DNA from: Vitis vinifera
Lineage: Eukaryota; Streptophyta; Magnoliopsida; Vitales; Vitaceae
Length of the DNA: 64,000 nucleotides
Direction: 5' to 3'
Assembly (NCBI RefSeq): GCF_030704535.1
Contig: NC_081822.1
Location: 5,457,501 to 5,521,500, forward strand
The notes below the pieces were generated by a model. It saw only the letters and a list, made by a program, of their open reading frames with translations. It was not told the DNA's origin and searched no databases. Made by a program: the position numbers and the translations under genes. This document shows, one piece after another, positions 24,456-36,464 of this stretch (positions are counted from its first letter, which is position 1; each line of letters opens with the position of its first letter).

Positions 24456-27400
24456 ATAGCCCATCCAATATGAAGTTCACAATTATATGAACTCTACTGC
24501 ATTCTTCTGTGCTTCCCCTTCATTTTCTTGGCAACCGGGCATTTGAGAAAATTTGGTCTTTAAAATCTGGATCCAAGAAGGAATACCTATATAGGCACAC
24601 ACATCTGGACAGCCTCCCCTCTTCATCAAACAATACAATAGCTGTTAAATCCACAAATCCCACTGCCACAGCCACTGGTGCCTATGCTGCAAATGTCGTC
24701 AGGCATTGCCTGCACAACAGACCAAGAAGAAGCATTTGAGTGCTTATATGATCTAAAAGCTCCATCATAATCAAATGTTGCCCTGTAGTAATAGACCAAT
24801 GGTCACTCCCAAGGTCTCTTATCTTCTTATAGGAGGAGGTTAACTCAATCTGGAAACTATTGGAAACTTTATAAATTCAACAAACTGTTTCTCTCAATAT
24901 TCCTCGTGATAATAAAGAACAAAGGTTACAAGTTACAACTTATCGTCATCTATTGGATACATTTTTTGTTTTTTGTTTTTAAAATCAGAAGCTCTTATAT
25001 AAAAGTAAAGTGTCTTATAGTATGGATTTACCTTGTATCTTTAAATATCACTTTCAGAAATTTTTAAAATTTGAGATAGTAAAATTTCTTTTATACCTTG
25101 ATTATATTAAACAGTTTTTAACACTATTATTTTTTTTTGATAAGCAAGCACATATATTAAAGAAGGCTTAAAAGCCGCAAAGCATACAGGGAGTATACGA
25201 GGCGGCTATGGCCTCTCAACCAAAAAACAAAACAACCCAACCCCTAATTGGAGGCTAACCACTCCAAGAATCCTATTAGGGAATTCGACTCCATATCAAT
25301 GTACACTTTAGCCCAACCCCAAATATTGTACACAAACGAAGTTTTAACTTCTGAAATGCTAAGCCCCCCCTCTTAAAAGCTAGCCTATTCCTCTCCTTCC
25401 ATATTGTCCAAAAAATATATGGCGGAATGGACTTCCACAATTTTTTCCCTTTTTTCCCCACAAAAGAGTCCTTCCAGCTACATAAAACCTCCTTTACAGA
25501 TTCTGGAATGGACTTAACACTATTATTGTTTCAATGTTAAGCCTTTTAAGAGTTAAAATACAAGAGTTATTACTATTTTCCGATTTTAAAAATAGAAAAC
25601 ATGAAGTGCATCTAAACAGTCACTTAATTTTAGGCTAAAGTCTCTCCCCATGCGCAGGCACCTGAGCCTGATTGTAACCCAACCCAACCAAGCATGGGCT
25701 GCCATCCATACTTGAGTCCTTTTTGGTTGGTCAAATAGAACCTAGTTACATATAATGCACATCTCCAATATTGTTTTTAAGGCTTGTTCAGCTAGACTAA
25801 TAGTTGAATAAGCTGTCAAAACAAACTTTCCTAGGATTGAGAATAGATCTTATATTGCGATAGTCCACAATCAACTCTGCTCTTAATAAGAGGTGAGAAA
25901 TATATAGTCAGAGAAATAACAAAAGACATAACCGAATATTCTATTGATTAATTCACCCATTCTTTAATCATTAGAAAGTCTGGAAATATAGAAGAGTAAA
26001 TTTCCTAATTCATGAAGATGGTAAATAAGCTTAGAATTATCATTTCTATACAAAATCAGTTGGTTCAATGAGGGAATTACACTCTTAACTACTACAAGAT
26101 AATAAAGACATCAAAATGGAAAATTGAACTACAAAAGGTCTTAAATCAAGATCAATTTAGTTGTAATAATGTTCTTGGGAGTTTCATGGTATAAACCTTT
26201 ATTAAGACTTGGACACCTTCATTAAGACTATGGAATTAATAATCATACTCACTGATAGAAGTGCAGGCATGCCAATGATAATTCTGCAAATGAGAACCAA
26301 GCATAAGAAGATTTATGTCTTCTCTTGTGATCCATAACTACAGACTGAAATGGTATCCATGACATTGATGTCAATGATCATCTCCACGACAACAGAAAAT
26401 ATACAGAAATTCCTAATCATGGTCAAGACCTAAGAAATGCCAAAACAAGAACAAAACAACATTAAAATTGGGACAGAAACAAGTGCATCAGCTTCCTAAC
26501 AAACATTTAAGTCTATCAGCCTACCTTTAAAAGGCCAACCACTTAGTGCAAAAATAGACTAGTTTTTGTTACAGAGACTCCCAATCAATGCAGGCTGCTA
26601 TTATCATAATCGAACTTAATTTGTTCCTCGTAAGAAGTCTTCTATGCTCATCCTGGTTACTGATATGGAACATGGACAGAAAAGAAAAAAAAAACAAAAA
26701 GTAGTGATTAATTTAGTTTGATATTGAATGGAGTAAAGTCAAAACATGTGCAATGCAAGTAATTATCCTAAAAACCACTTGCAAAAGGTAACAAGTGCCC
26801 AACTAAGAACATAGTTGAATAACCATGAATTACCTAAAAATCTATCCACATGTTCCTGCAGGAGATAAATACATAGATAGGTTCATCTTTGCCCATTCGG
26901 AAAGGTAAATTTAAAGCTAAAATGTGAATTACCTAGAATCAAACTTCCTTTTGCTCCTTTTTTCTTTGTGGGAGAACTTCTAAAGTCAAAAAAATAGAGT
27001 TTGTTGCCTGCCCAAATCTCCAACAACCAGACCAACCAATGACCCGTGTAGATGTACAATTCTTCATGAGTGTTGAGCAGATCAAGGGCCTTTGAATGCA
27101 AAATGGAGATCAAGACCTTAACAATGTAGAAGACTAAAGTAATTCTGGTATCAAACATAATAAAATTGATTTTTTTTATAAAAAAAAAAAACCTTAAATA
27201 GTGAGGTATTTTCTTTCAAAAAGGATGAGCTCCACCATTGTGTGGGCTATTGAGAATGTGAAAAATAAGACATCAGAGTTAGTATTACTTACTAATAAGT
27301 AGTTAACTTGAATACATCCATGGTTTCCTCCATGCCTGTATAAGAGACATCAACAGAGAAAGTGAGGAAAAACCAAAGCATCCATGTTTTTCTTCCACAG

Positions 27401-27736
27401 TTATTAAGTGGTTCACTTGGGTCATGCATACTGCCAAATAAAAACAGAGCACGAAAATATGAGTACCGTTAAAATATGAGAATTGCCTGTGTTAAAATGT
27501 GAGCACCTAGGTTGAATCCTCATTTATAGCCCTTCAATATTCGTCCCAGGCTTGAAGCTTCAAAAGAAGAATAAAATCTTAAATCAAATAAACGGAACCA
27601 AGGAATTTTCCGGATATATTCTTGAGATTGGAAATTTGGTTGGCTACTTTATGAATTGGAACATAAATTTTCTAAAGAAAATGGGTTTAAGCACAAAACA
27701 ATTACTTGACTAAATGTTGGTGCAGTGCCACTTTCA
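24456..27736. repeat. Tandem duplication unit B (3' flank of the NBS-LRR locus)
   Basis: This is the counterpart of unit A and lies directly downstream, in transcription direction, of the NBS-LRR stop codon. It carries a LINE fragment at 25132-25513 that unit A lacks. No gene is supported inside it; the short open frames are not conserved between the two units. Confidence 0.7.
25132..25513 (-). mobile_element. 5'-truncated LINE fragment with 14-bp target site duplication
   Basis: The plus strand starts with a T run and TTGATAAGCAAG, which is the poly(A) end of a minus-strand LINE. On the minus strand, 25461-25276 encodes the C-terminus of a plant LINE reverse transcriptase, including PPYIFWTIWKERNRLAFKRG. 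The insertion is flanked by an exact 14-bp direct repeat, TTAACACTATTATT, at 25118-25131 and 25514-25527. Only about 380 bp of the 3' end is present, as expected from incomplete reverse transcription. Confidence 0.9.
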
Positions 27737-30700
27737 TCAAAAAAGCACATTACCGATCACTATTTTTGAAATGTGAGATATATGACGCCATTCTGGCCCT
27801 TTCTCAAATTGGCAACGTTGTTCCAGTGAAGGACACTCGCAGACATTCAGATGAGAGAGTGAGTCTGGCAGTCTCTCTTTTGTCAAGTATTGGAGTTTAG
27901 GGCATTTGTGTATATTCAAGATTTCAAGACTGGTGAGGTGGTGAAGACCTGCTTCCGTCAAGGATTGGAGTTCAGGGCAATCCATGATCCATAATTTTAC
28001 AAGAGAGGTGAGTTTTTGAAGCCCCTTGCTGTCAAGAGACTTGAGATTCGGAAGCTTTACAATTTTAAGAGAAGTCAGAGAGGAGGGCAGCAGGCACTCC
28101 TTGGGAAATAATTCTGCATCTTCACATCCACCTAGGATTGTGAACTCAGTAAGAGAGGTAAACTTTGCAAATCCCAGTCCATCTGGGACACGAGTTGGTT
28201 GCAGCCAAAAATTTGAAGTTCACGTAGGTTGGAAGGCAAACCCTCTCCATGAAACAACACTTCTGGACAATCCTCTAAACGCAGTTGCTGCAGAGATGAA
28301 TGTGTGGAGAAATTGGAAATCTCATGGTACATCGAGTTGACAGCGGGCAGTTGGATGTATACAAGATTAGGGCACCTTCTAATTTCTAACTTACGAAGAG
28401 ATGTGGGATCCCCCTCTGAAATCGAAATGCGGAGCTTCTCGAGCCCCTCAAGATCATTGATTTTGAACTCAGTCAACCTTGGGAAGATGTCCAATATTGA
28501 GAAGGATAACGGGAGAGAATTATCGTAGGTACCACCATTGATCCATAGCCTTTTAAAGACAGGGTGATGGCATCTGAACAACACAGGTAGAAGAAGGTCC
28601 ACTTTGGTACAGTTAGAGATTGATAGTAATTTCAATGTAGTGGGTAAGCCAACTTTGCTCGGGGATCTGGAAAAAGAGCAGCAACAAATTTCTAAACGAT
28701 ACCGATACATGTTGGTTTGCAGGATTTCCTCCACGGAATCAGACTTTATAATGAAGAGATTGTGGGGTACCACTGGAAGTTGCTTCAACTGAGAGACGTT
28801 TGAAATTTCAATATCTGAAGTTTGAAGAGCTGTGAACCCACAAGCTTGCCTTTTCAAATGCAATCCACAGGCAGCAGAAACGTTAAGTGTAGGCACAAGC
28901 AATTGCGGACATCTATCAAGGTAAAGTTTCTTCAATGAAGGAAGGTGTATTAGTAATTCCCCAGTGAATTTGCGACAGCTCCACATAAAAAGCTTCTGGA
29001 GACGAGGGAATTCTCCATGTCTGCCTCCACAACATAACCATATCTCCCAATTGTCCATGAATGAAAATGATAAGAGTTTGCAGGGATGGGAAGGAGGGCT
29101 GAAGTGAGGAAAAAGAATTCCCATAAAACTCACTACCCACCCTCGCTACTCCTTTCATGTTTGAGATCTCTAGATGTTCAAGACAAGGTAGCTGTCCAAG
29201 TGGCGGCAATGTTGAGCAATTCTCACAACCCGAAAGCTCAAGGGACCCAAGATTCAAGAATGATCTCCAAGCCAATTAGGAAATGTTACACCAGGATAGC
29301 TTACGATGGAGAGTTTTTTTAAATTTGGATGAGGTTGTAACTTGTTGAGAATATCATCTATTGCACCACTTTGTATAACATCATTGCTAATCATTTCGTC
29401 CCAATTGAGGGATAACTCATCGAGGTATCTCTTATCCTTCATATTTGCTTGCAATGCATCCTTAACACACACCACATTCTCCATGTTTGAGATTTTAAGT
29501 ATTCCTCGAATCTCTGGAAACTCCCTCAATCCTTCAATTCCGAAACCACTTTTTTGGCTCACAATGACATAAGGCAATTGTTGTAAACTTTTTAATTGAT
29601 CTATATCATTTGGCATTTCTTTCAATGAAATAACTCCGCTAATATCAAGATAACGCAAATTAATCAACTTCCCCATCTTTGAAGGCAATTGAAGAAGACT
29701 CCAGCGTTTACTCAGTATCATTGTTTGCAAATTGCATAAACAACATACTGATTCAGGTAATCTTTGAATCTGTGTTGAGGAGAGATCCAACTATCCAAGT
29801 AACACAATTGTGTTAAATTGTGTATTGAATCAGGCACTTCAGTTATCTTGTATGCACACAATGACAACACACGCAAGGATTTAAATTTTGGTAATATATT
29901 TTGTAAAACTCTTTTACTCAATGTATAAAACCCGAAGTATGGATATTTCTTCTCGTCCAGAAAGGTTCTAAGATGTTTAGCTTCACCAACAGCCTCAAAC
30001 TTTTGAAATACAACCATCCTGTCATCATCACTATTAGAGTAGCGAAAATGGCGAGTCATCTCAGTTATTTTTTGCACCTTATACTGTTCCAATTGAACAC
30101 AAAATTCTCCTGAGATATGTTGAGCCAAGTCATGTATTAAATCATGTATTACAAAACATGATTCTTTTGTAATAGATTTTTGGAAAAATGACTTTGCTAC
30201 AAGCTCATTAAAACATGACTCACCTACCTCTTCCATTCTTTCGTCCCTTTGTCCCGCGTGTAAAAGCCCTTCTGCCATCCATAATAGAATCAGCTTCTTT
30301 TTGTCAAATTCATGGTCCTTAGCAAAAATTGAACAGTAAGCAAAACAACGCTTCACAGGGGGAGAAAGATGCTGATAACTCAATCTAAAAGATGGAAGAA
30401 TTTCATGATCAGTCTGGGAATGCCATGTTTTGCTGTTCAAAATATCTTCCCATTCTCTTTTATCGGCCTTAGAGTCCAAGAGGCTCCCGAGTGCTTTTAC
30501 AGCCAAAGGCAATCCTTGGCACTTGTCCACAATCTCTCTGCCAATAGTTTCAAGCTGAGGATAAGCGCTGGAATCTCCATTTGGAAATGCGAGTTTTGTA
30601 AATAGGGACCAACTATCTTCAGGGCTTAATGTCCCCAGATGATGACTACGGATTGCACGCATGATTTTTGCAGCAGTTTCACTACGACTGGTCACAACAA

Positions 30701-31628
30701 TCTTGCTTCCCTCTGCTGCAGCGAGGAGTGGAATTCGTAGGCCATCCCAATCAAGAGACTTCATATCCCAGACGTCGTCGAGAACGAGCAGAAATTTCTT
30801 GTTACCTACGCTCTCTTTGAGTTTAAGCTGAAGCAAATTTAGGGTGTCGTCTGATTTAGTTTCAGAACCGATTTCCTTAAGAAATGATTTTGTTACCTCC
30901 TCGATTAGAAAAAACTCGGTGGAAACACAGACCCATGCTTTCAAGTGGAAGTGTTGCTTCACTCTATCATGGTTATAGAGAAGCTGAGCGAGTGTCGTCT
31001 TGCCGCTGCCGCCCATGCCCATTATGGATATCACATCTATGTTGTTGCCTGTTGCATTTTCCTTATCAGAAAGCAACCACTTCACCATCTCCTCTTTAAT
31101 TTCATTCCTGCCGTACACAAAGGACTCATCCACCAGAGAAGTGGATGGTGATCTTGGTGACAGTTTCTCGCCCTCACCTTCTTTCAGCCCTAGCTCAACT
31201 TTTTCTTGTGCAATGTTTTCAAGTAGAGAAATCAAGCCCTTGACCCTGGACTCCATACTTTGACTAGCAAATGGAGCCTTAACCCAAGCAGAGACCTTTT
31301 TCCAGTTCCACACCTGATGAGTTCCGCTATCTTGGGAGTCAGCAGCTTCGATCTGGGACCGCAAAGCGTCGGTAGCGATCTCGTCTAACAGGTCCTCCGC
31401 GTGATACACAACATCCTTAACTTGGACCAGCCAGTCTTTAACTAGTGGGTCTGAAAATTGCTTCATCTCCGCATCATTGAGCGCTTTGTGGACAACCAGC
31501 AATTTCCTCTTAAAGTTGGTGAGGAGTTCATGGCTGAGCTTTTGTGCCCGGATGAAGTTGATGAGCTCTGCAGAAGCCAATCTGTAGAATAGAACTTGAA
31601 GCGAAGCCGAGAGGAGTGCGTCCGCCAT
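27737..31628 (-). pseudogene. CC-NBS-LRR disease-resistance gene (RPP13-like 1 type), frameshifted
   Basis: The first frame, from ATG at 31628 to about 29799, holds a coiled-coil/Rx-N region (about 1-130, EDLLDEIATDALR near 78-90), P-loop GMGGSGKTTLAQ (204-215), kinase-2 LLVLDDVW (280-287), RNBS-B KIVVTSRS (309-316), GLPLA CQGLPLAVKAL (370-380), RNBS-D CFAYCSIF and an MHD-type motif written IHD (494-496). LRRs then continue in other frames. Breaks lie at 29785-29798 (TTGGAT repeated with AG between), 29262-29265 (loss), about 29071 (+1) and about 28165 (-1). After the last break the LRRs run on to a TGA at 27737-27739. Family knowledge: intact members are cytosolic ATP-binding immune receptors. 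Here the first shift ends translation soon after the NB-ARC, at about 636 codons, so full-length function is unlikely. A truncated CC-NBS product remains possible, and assembly error cannot be excluded. Confidence 0.9.
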
Positions 31629-32866
31629 TGCAAAAGGAATTCAGCGAGATTCAATACAGGAAAAATGAAGATAAGCAGAATGCACAAACACTGCAGCAAA
31701 CTGCAGAGCAAAGAGTCAAGGCAGGCCTCTATTGCCAAAGTGCGTTAGGCTTTGAAGGAATCGTTGATGGTGGTGGACCCAGATGCTGACTTTTTGGCCA
31801 AACACAATAATTGAGTGGTGACTGCCTGACGAGTGAGTAAAGCAAACATAAAAAATTATTATTTTAACATTTTTTTCCTGGAAAGCATGATGCTAACCAT
31901 TTAATATAGGAATTTTAAAAAATACAAAATAAAAAGCGTTCAATGGCGGGATGGACTCAGCACTAGACCCCACCACCCAGCGGTCAAACACACAGAGTTG
32001 AGATAAGAATGCAAGCTCCATGTCCACACCACGCTTGCGAGACTTTTTGTGGAGTTGCCAAAATTTCTACATAGACAGAGTTCACAGCTGGTTTTGAATT
32101 TACCTTAACACCTAGAAAAGAGACTCTTATCAATTAGCAGCAAGTACTTGCCAACTTTTCAATGCCTGTAAAGGTGGAGAATATGAGGGAAGCCATGGGC
32201 CGGTGAAACATGTTACATCAACCGGAAGGGAAGAAGACGATCCTGATGCTTAGCTGCCACCTTGAAATTTATAACCGTAGTGTAGCAACCTTGTTTGAAA
32301 AAGTCTAGTTAGTACAATGGTGGATTAATGCAATATTAAAATAAAAAAATACAAAAGATGGAAGAACAAGAAGAAGCAAGAATCTGGCAGCCATTGCCGA
32401 AGAGCCTTGGTACTACCCTTCACATAGGAGAAAGTTTGTAGAACACAACAATATTCACAAGGGATTGTGAGACTAAAAAAAGAACATGCACGAGGTCAAT
32501 GCCGGTCATGGTGAGCGATGGAATTAATTTCCTAAGTGAAACATCTTCCTAATTCATTTTAAGGTCATTGCTAAGCTATGACTCCACGTTTTCCAAGCTT
32601 TGAATATTTGAAAAACTGGTTCTGGTTATGGTTATGGCCAACCCTATATGTGTGGTTTATCTTCCTCCATTTAATAGGGTTTATGAGATGGCTTATCCCC
32701 ATATGCATTAGGGATTGTGGATGAGCATTCATACCAATAGAACTAATTTCATCTAATTTTATGAGCATCTTCGAGAGTTCATCATTGGAATGCTACTAAT
32801 TTAGTCTAATGTGCATATCAATTTTCAAGGACTTAGTCCCCATTTGTGGTTGAAAAAAATCTTTTC
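31629..32866. other. Region upstream of the NBS-LRR locus
   Basis: This should contain the promoter of the minus-strand NBS-LRR locus. I see no other gene, no strong repeat and no convincing regulatory motif. Confidence 0.4.
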
Positions 32867-32869
32867 TTA

Positions 32870-33146
32870 GGTGGTGTTTGTTTTTTTACTTAATTCTAAA
32901 TAGAACCTTAATACTTGATAGTATTAAATATTAGGTTGTTTGTTTTTGTAGTATTTTGTTTCTATTAAGTATTAAAAAGTAAAAAAAACCATTGTGTTAT
33001 TTTTTCTATTTAGAAAAAGCTACATATTTTGACTTTTTCTATTTAGTAAAAAGTTTATAATAGGTCATGAAAAAGTAAAAAAATAAACAACCTAAATTCT
33101 AAAACTAAATGGTTTTCAGCAAAAAGCCAAAAAAACAAACACCACC
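32870..33146. mobile_element. Tourist-like (PIF/Harbinger) MITE with TTA target duplication
   Basis: The element has perfect 18-bp terminal inverted repeats, GGTGGTGTTTGTTTTTTT at 32870-32887 and its reverse complement at 33129-33146. It is flanked on both sides by TTA (32867-32869 and 33147-33149), the typical target duplication of PIF/Harbinger elements. The 277-bp interior is AT-rich and non-coding and contains further internal inverted matches (CTATTTAG...AAAAAG). Confidence 0.9.
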
Positions 33147-33539
33147 TTAGTCTATCAATATTTTTGCAAACTTACAATCTAATTTCTCTATTCAAGGTGT
33201 GAAAGGGATTTCGTCAATCAATTCTTACATTGTACAACTATTGAAATGGTCTTGCTCTTACCTTTTTTTTTTTTTCTATAATGTATGGTCATGTTATATG
33301 TGTAGATATTATTTAAGAGTATCAATTTATAAATAAATAAATTGATTGGGTATCCAAGAGTGTCATGTATAGAAGACTAAAATTATTAATTAAATAAAAA
33401 TAATAATTGAACTAATTGTCATATGAGTTCAAGAAAAAAATAGGCTTAAAGTGGAAAAACCCGAAATGACTCATCTCATTATTGTGAGTCCAAGCAAAAA
33501 TCCTTTAAGAAATGTAAGGATAAAAAAAGAAGCAAGGTA

Positions 33540-34950
33540 ATTATGCATCTTACAATGGGATGGGCAAAAAGACAAAAATAAAATGCAATATCATTTTTGC
33601 CACAAAAAATGCCACAAAATAAAATATTGTTATGGTTTTAAGGTTTTGTTGGAAAATAGAGGTAAAACTCAATGCTTATTGTCTTTTGAATCTTATTTAG
33701 TTGATATACCATCAAAATTGGGGATTGACACTAATACAAGTGTATTTACATAACAAATTCATTGTAAGGATACCTTACAAACAATAAATTAAGTAAAGAA
33801 GAGTAAACCATTACTTTGGGAAATAAAACAGAAAAGAAAATTGAGACTATTGGTACTCTTCCCTTGATTTTGGATACTGGTTTCATCATTGATTTAGTAA
33901 ACACAATTTATGTTCTTATTTTTATTAGAAACCTAATTTCATTTTCAAGACTTGATTATTATGGTTATGAATTAAAGCTTGCAAATAATAGAGTTTTCTT
34001 GTTATATAACTCTTGTTTGATTGGCTTTGACACTTTATGTGGCAATCTTTATTCATTGAATTTATATTGCAAATATTTATTATCTCTTTTATTTTATCAT
34101 GTGCATTACTTCTCTAAAAAACAAAATCAAGTTAATGAAAATTCATCCATATTGAAGCATAAGCGATTGGGTCATATTTCAAAAGAAAGGTTTGAACGTC
34201 TTGTTAAAAATGAAATTTTAACTTCACTTGATTTTTTTAATTTTAATAGTCATGTTGAATGCATAAAGAGAAAATACATAGAGGCTTTTTTAAAAAAAAA
34301 GTGCCTTAAGGGCTATTGAATTGTTATAATGTATTCACGTTGACATCTGAAAACCTTATCAAATTTTAACTACCAGTGAACATAAGTATTTTATTAGTTT
34401 TATTAATGACTTTTCAAGGTATTCTTATGCGTATCTTATTCATGAAAAATCCAAAACATTAGATGTTTTCAAGATTTATAAAGCTAAGGTTGAAAATCAA
34501 CTCAATTAGTGAATTAAAAGTGTAAAATGTAATAGAGGTGGTGAAAATTATGGTAGGTTCACTAAATCAAGTCAACATCCTAATGCTTTTACTTTATTTT
34601 TAAAAGAGCATGGTATCATTACAAATTACACAATACTTGAAACACTAGAGCAAAATGGTGTAACAGAGCAACATAATCGTACTTTAATCGACATAGTGAT
34701 AAGTATAATAAGTAATTCAACCTTGCTTGAATTTTTGTCAGGTAAAGTATTAAAAACTGTTATTCAGATTCTCAATCGTGTTCATGATAAGACTATTCAC
34801 AAAACTCCTTATAAGTTATAGATGGACAAGAAACCGACTTTAAAATATTTGCATGTATAGGGATGTCCAACTGAAACTAAAATTTTTAACTAAAAAAATA
34901 AAGAAATTGGATTATAAAACCATAGGTTATTATTTCAAAAGATTATGAAA
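33540..34950 (+). mobile_element. Decayed Ty1/Copia retrotransposon fragment (gag end to integrase)
   Basis: Translations in shifting plus frames show, in order, a degenerate zinc-knuckle-like stretch (CHKKCHKIKYC, about 33600-33645), a protease-like LILDTGFI, a GAG pre-integrase segment ending KHKRLGHISKERFERLVKNE (near 34150-34215), and integrase core pieces FINDFSRYSYAYLIHEKS and QNGVTEQHNRTLIDIV. The residue expected to be the second catalytic Asp (SDRGGEY in related Copia) reads CNRGGEN, and stops interrupt the frame. No LTRs or reverse transcriptase were found, so it is a dead internal fragment. Confidence 0.85.
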
Positions 34951-36407
34951 TTTATCTTAATGAGTTTGATTATGATGTTGACTTATAAAATAATCTTACT
35001 TCGAACTATTAATAGTAAATTTTTTTTTTCTTTATTAGTAAGAAAGATTAAGAAAATAAATATGATTTTTTGTTGTTAAACATTTATATTTAGTGTTGTT
35101 GAGCTGATATAAGTAATTAATAAAAAATATTAGCATAATTTGATTTTTATTTTTTTATAGTATTTGATAAAATATCATAATTGGATTGACCTCGGTGAGT
35201 TTATTATCTCAACATTTTCTTTATTATGGATCTATCCAAAATGTATAACAATAAGCACGTGAGTAAAATATAAGGTTCTCAAAATGCTAATATCCCTTGG
35301 ATGGGTCATGGGTGTGACAAAATGCCAAATCGATGTGGCAAAGTGACACCTAATTTTGGGTGAGTTTGATTCAAGGCAATCACGTCCTAGCTTAGCCACT
35401 AGATGCCAGGAGCTTTCCCAATCGGCCTAATTCCCCCAGAGTCAGAGAGAGACCCATGCCACAAGCAACAATTGCGTCATTGAAGATTTGTTATTTGCTA
35501 GGTTCACCCCAAAAGACTTCCCGTTTTTGGAAAGCAGATGGGACTTGGGGAGCCAAATGGCCATCTAACAGTCAATTAAATGATAAGCACAGATGGTTGG
35601 TGCCGTCCAGCCTCAGACTTTCAGATGGACTGACATGGCTAGCGTGCAGCTAACATAAATAATTTCAATTGGGTCATATTATTATAGACTAAGGTACTAG
35701 TCGGAATGGCCGCTACGCATTCACATGGCCACTGATATAAATTATATTACCCTGGGACAACTAACATAATTAATTTTTTACTAATTTTAAAATTTTGAAT
35801 TATTTTCAAATTTGACTAAATATAAAAGAAATTTCATATATTTTTAAAAAAAAATAATAGAATATAATATAATTTTTATCTTAAACAAATATAAAAAGTT
35901 TGAAAAATAATATTTATTTTTGTATTCATTTTACAAATTAAATATACACATCTTATAACACACGTCATTACATACATATTATATTGAGATATCAAGCATT
36001 TTCAAATGTCCGGCGATGAGTTAATAATAATAAATCGTCCGTTACAATGAAGGGCAAAGAGAGAAAAACCAGTCCAACTCAGAAGGATCTCCCACGGATG
36101 ATTCCTCGGTCGGCTTGATCTGACAAGGTGAGGGGCGCCGCCAGTAACGCAATGCGCTGGCGCTGGATCAATAAACAATTGGGGAACATGGAGGGCATAT
36201 CCGTAAAAAAGGATGAGATCAGGGGCATTAGCGTCAACCAGCAGCAAACCCTCGACCAATGAACGTGTGAACCTTGTACACCGCGGCTCGCACAAGCACC
36301 CGACCCAGGAGAAAATCGGCGAACAGCAACAGCTAATACAACAAAGAACCCTTCCCCCCTGCCTCTGCCTTCTACTCCCTAACAACAACTTTGAGGAAGA
36401 ATAATCC
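34951..36407. other. Intergenic region and PGI promoter
   Basis: The left part is AT-rich and featureless. From about 36050 the base composition rises towards the PGI gene, as in many plant promoters with a long leader. A long minus-strand open frame overlapping PGI exon 1 (36002-36871) is an antisense shadow of the GC-rich exon. Confidence 0.45.
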
Positions 36408-36416
36408 ATGGAGTGA
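36408..36416 (+). promoter_or_regulatory. Two-codon upstream ORF before the PGI start
   Basis: The sequence CCATGGAGTGA gives ATG GAG TGA, ending 48 nt before the PGI start codon at 36465. If it is part of the leader, this minimal uORF could lower translation of the main frame or let ribosomes stay on the mRNA and reinitiate. I cannot tell from sequence whether the transcript starts upstream of it. Confidence 0.4.
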
Positions 36417-36464
36417 GCTACCGGTAAATACCTATCTCGTTTTCTCCGCCGCATTTCTCCATCG

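Noticed and set aside
29718-29790. Reading 29790-29254 as a separate small LRR gene
   Set aside because: It continues the NBS-LRR protein in another frame after the TTGGAT duplication and lacks its own ATG at the start.
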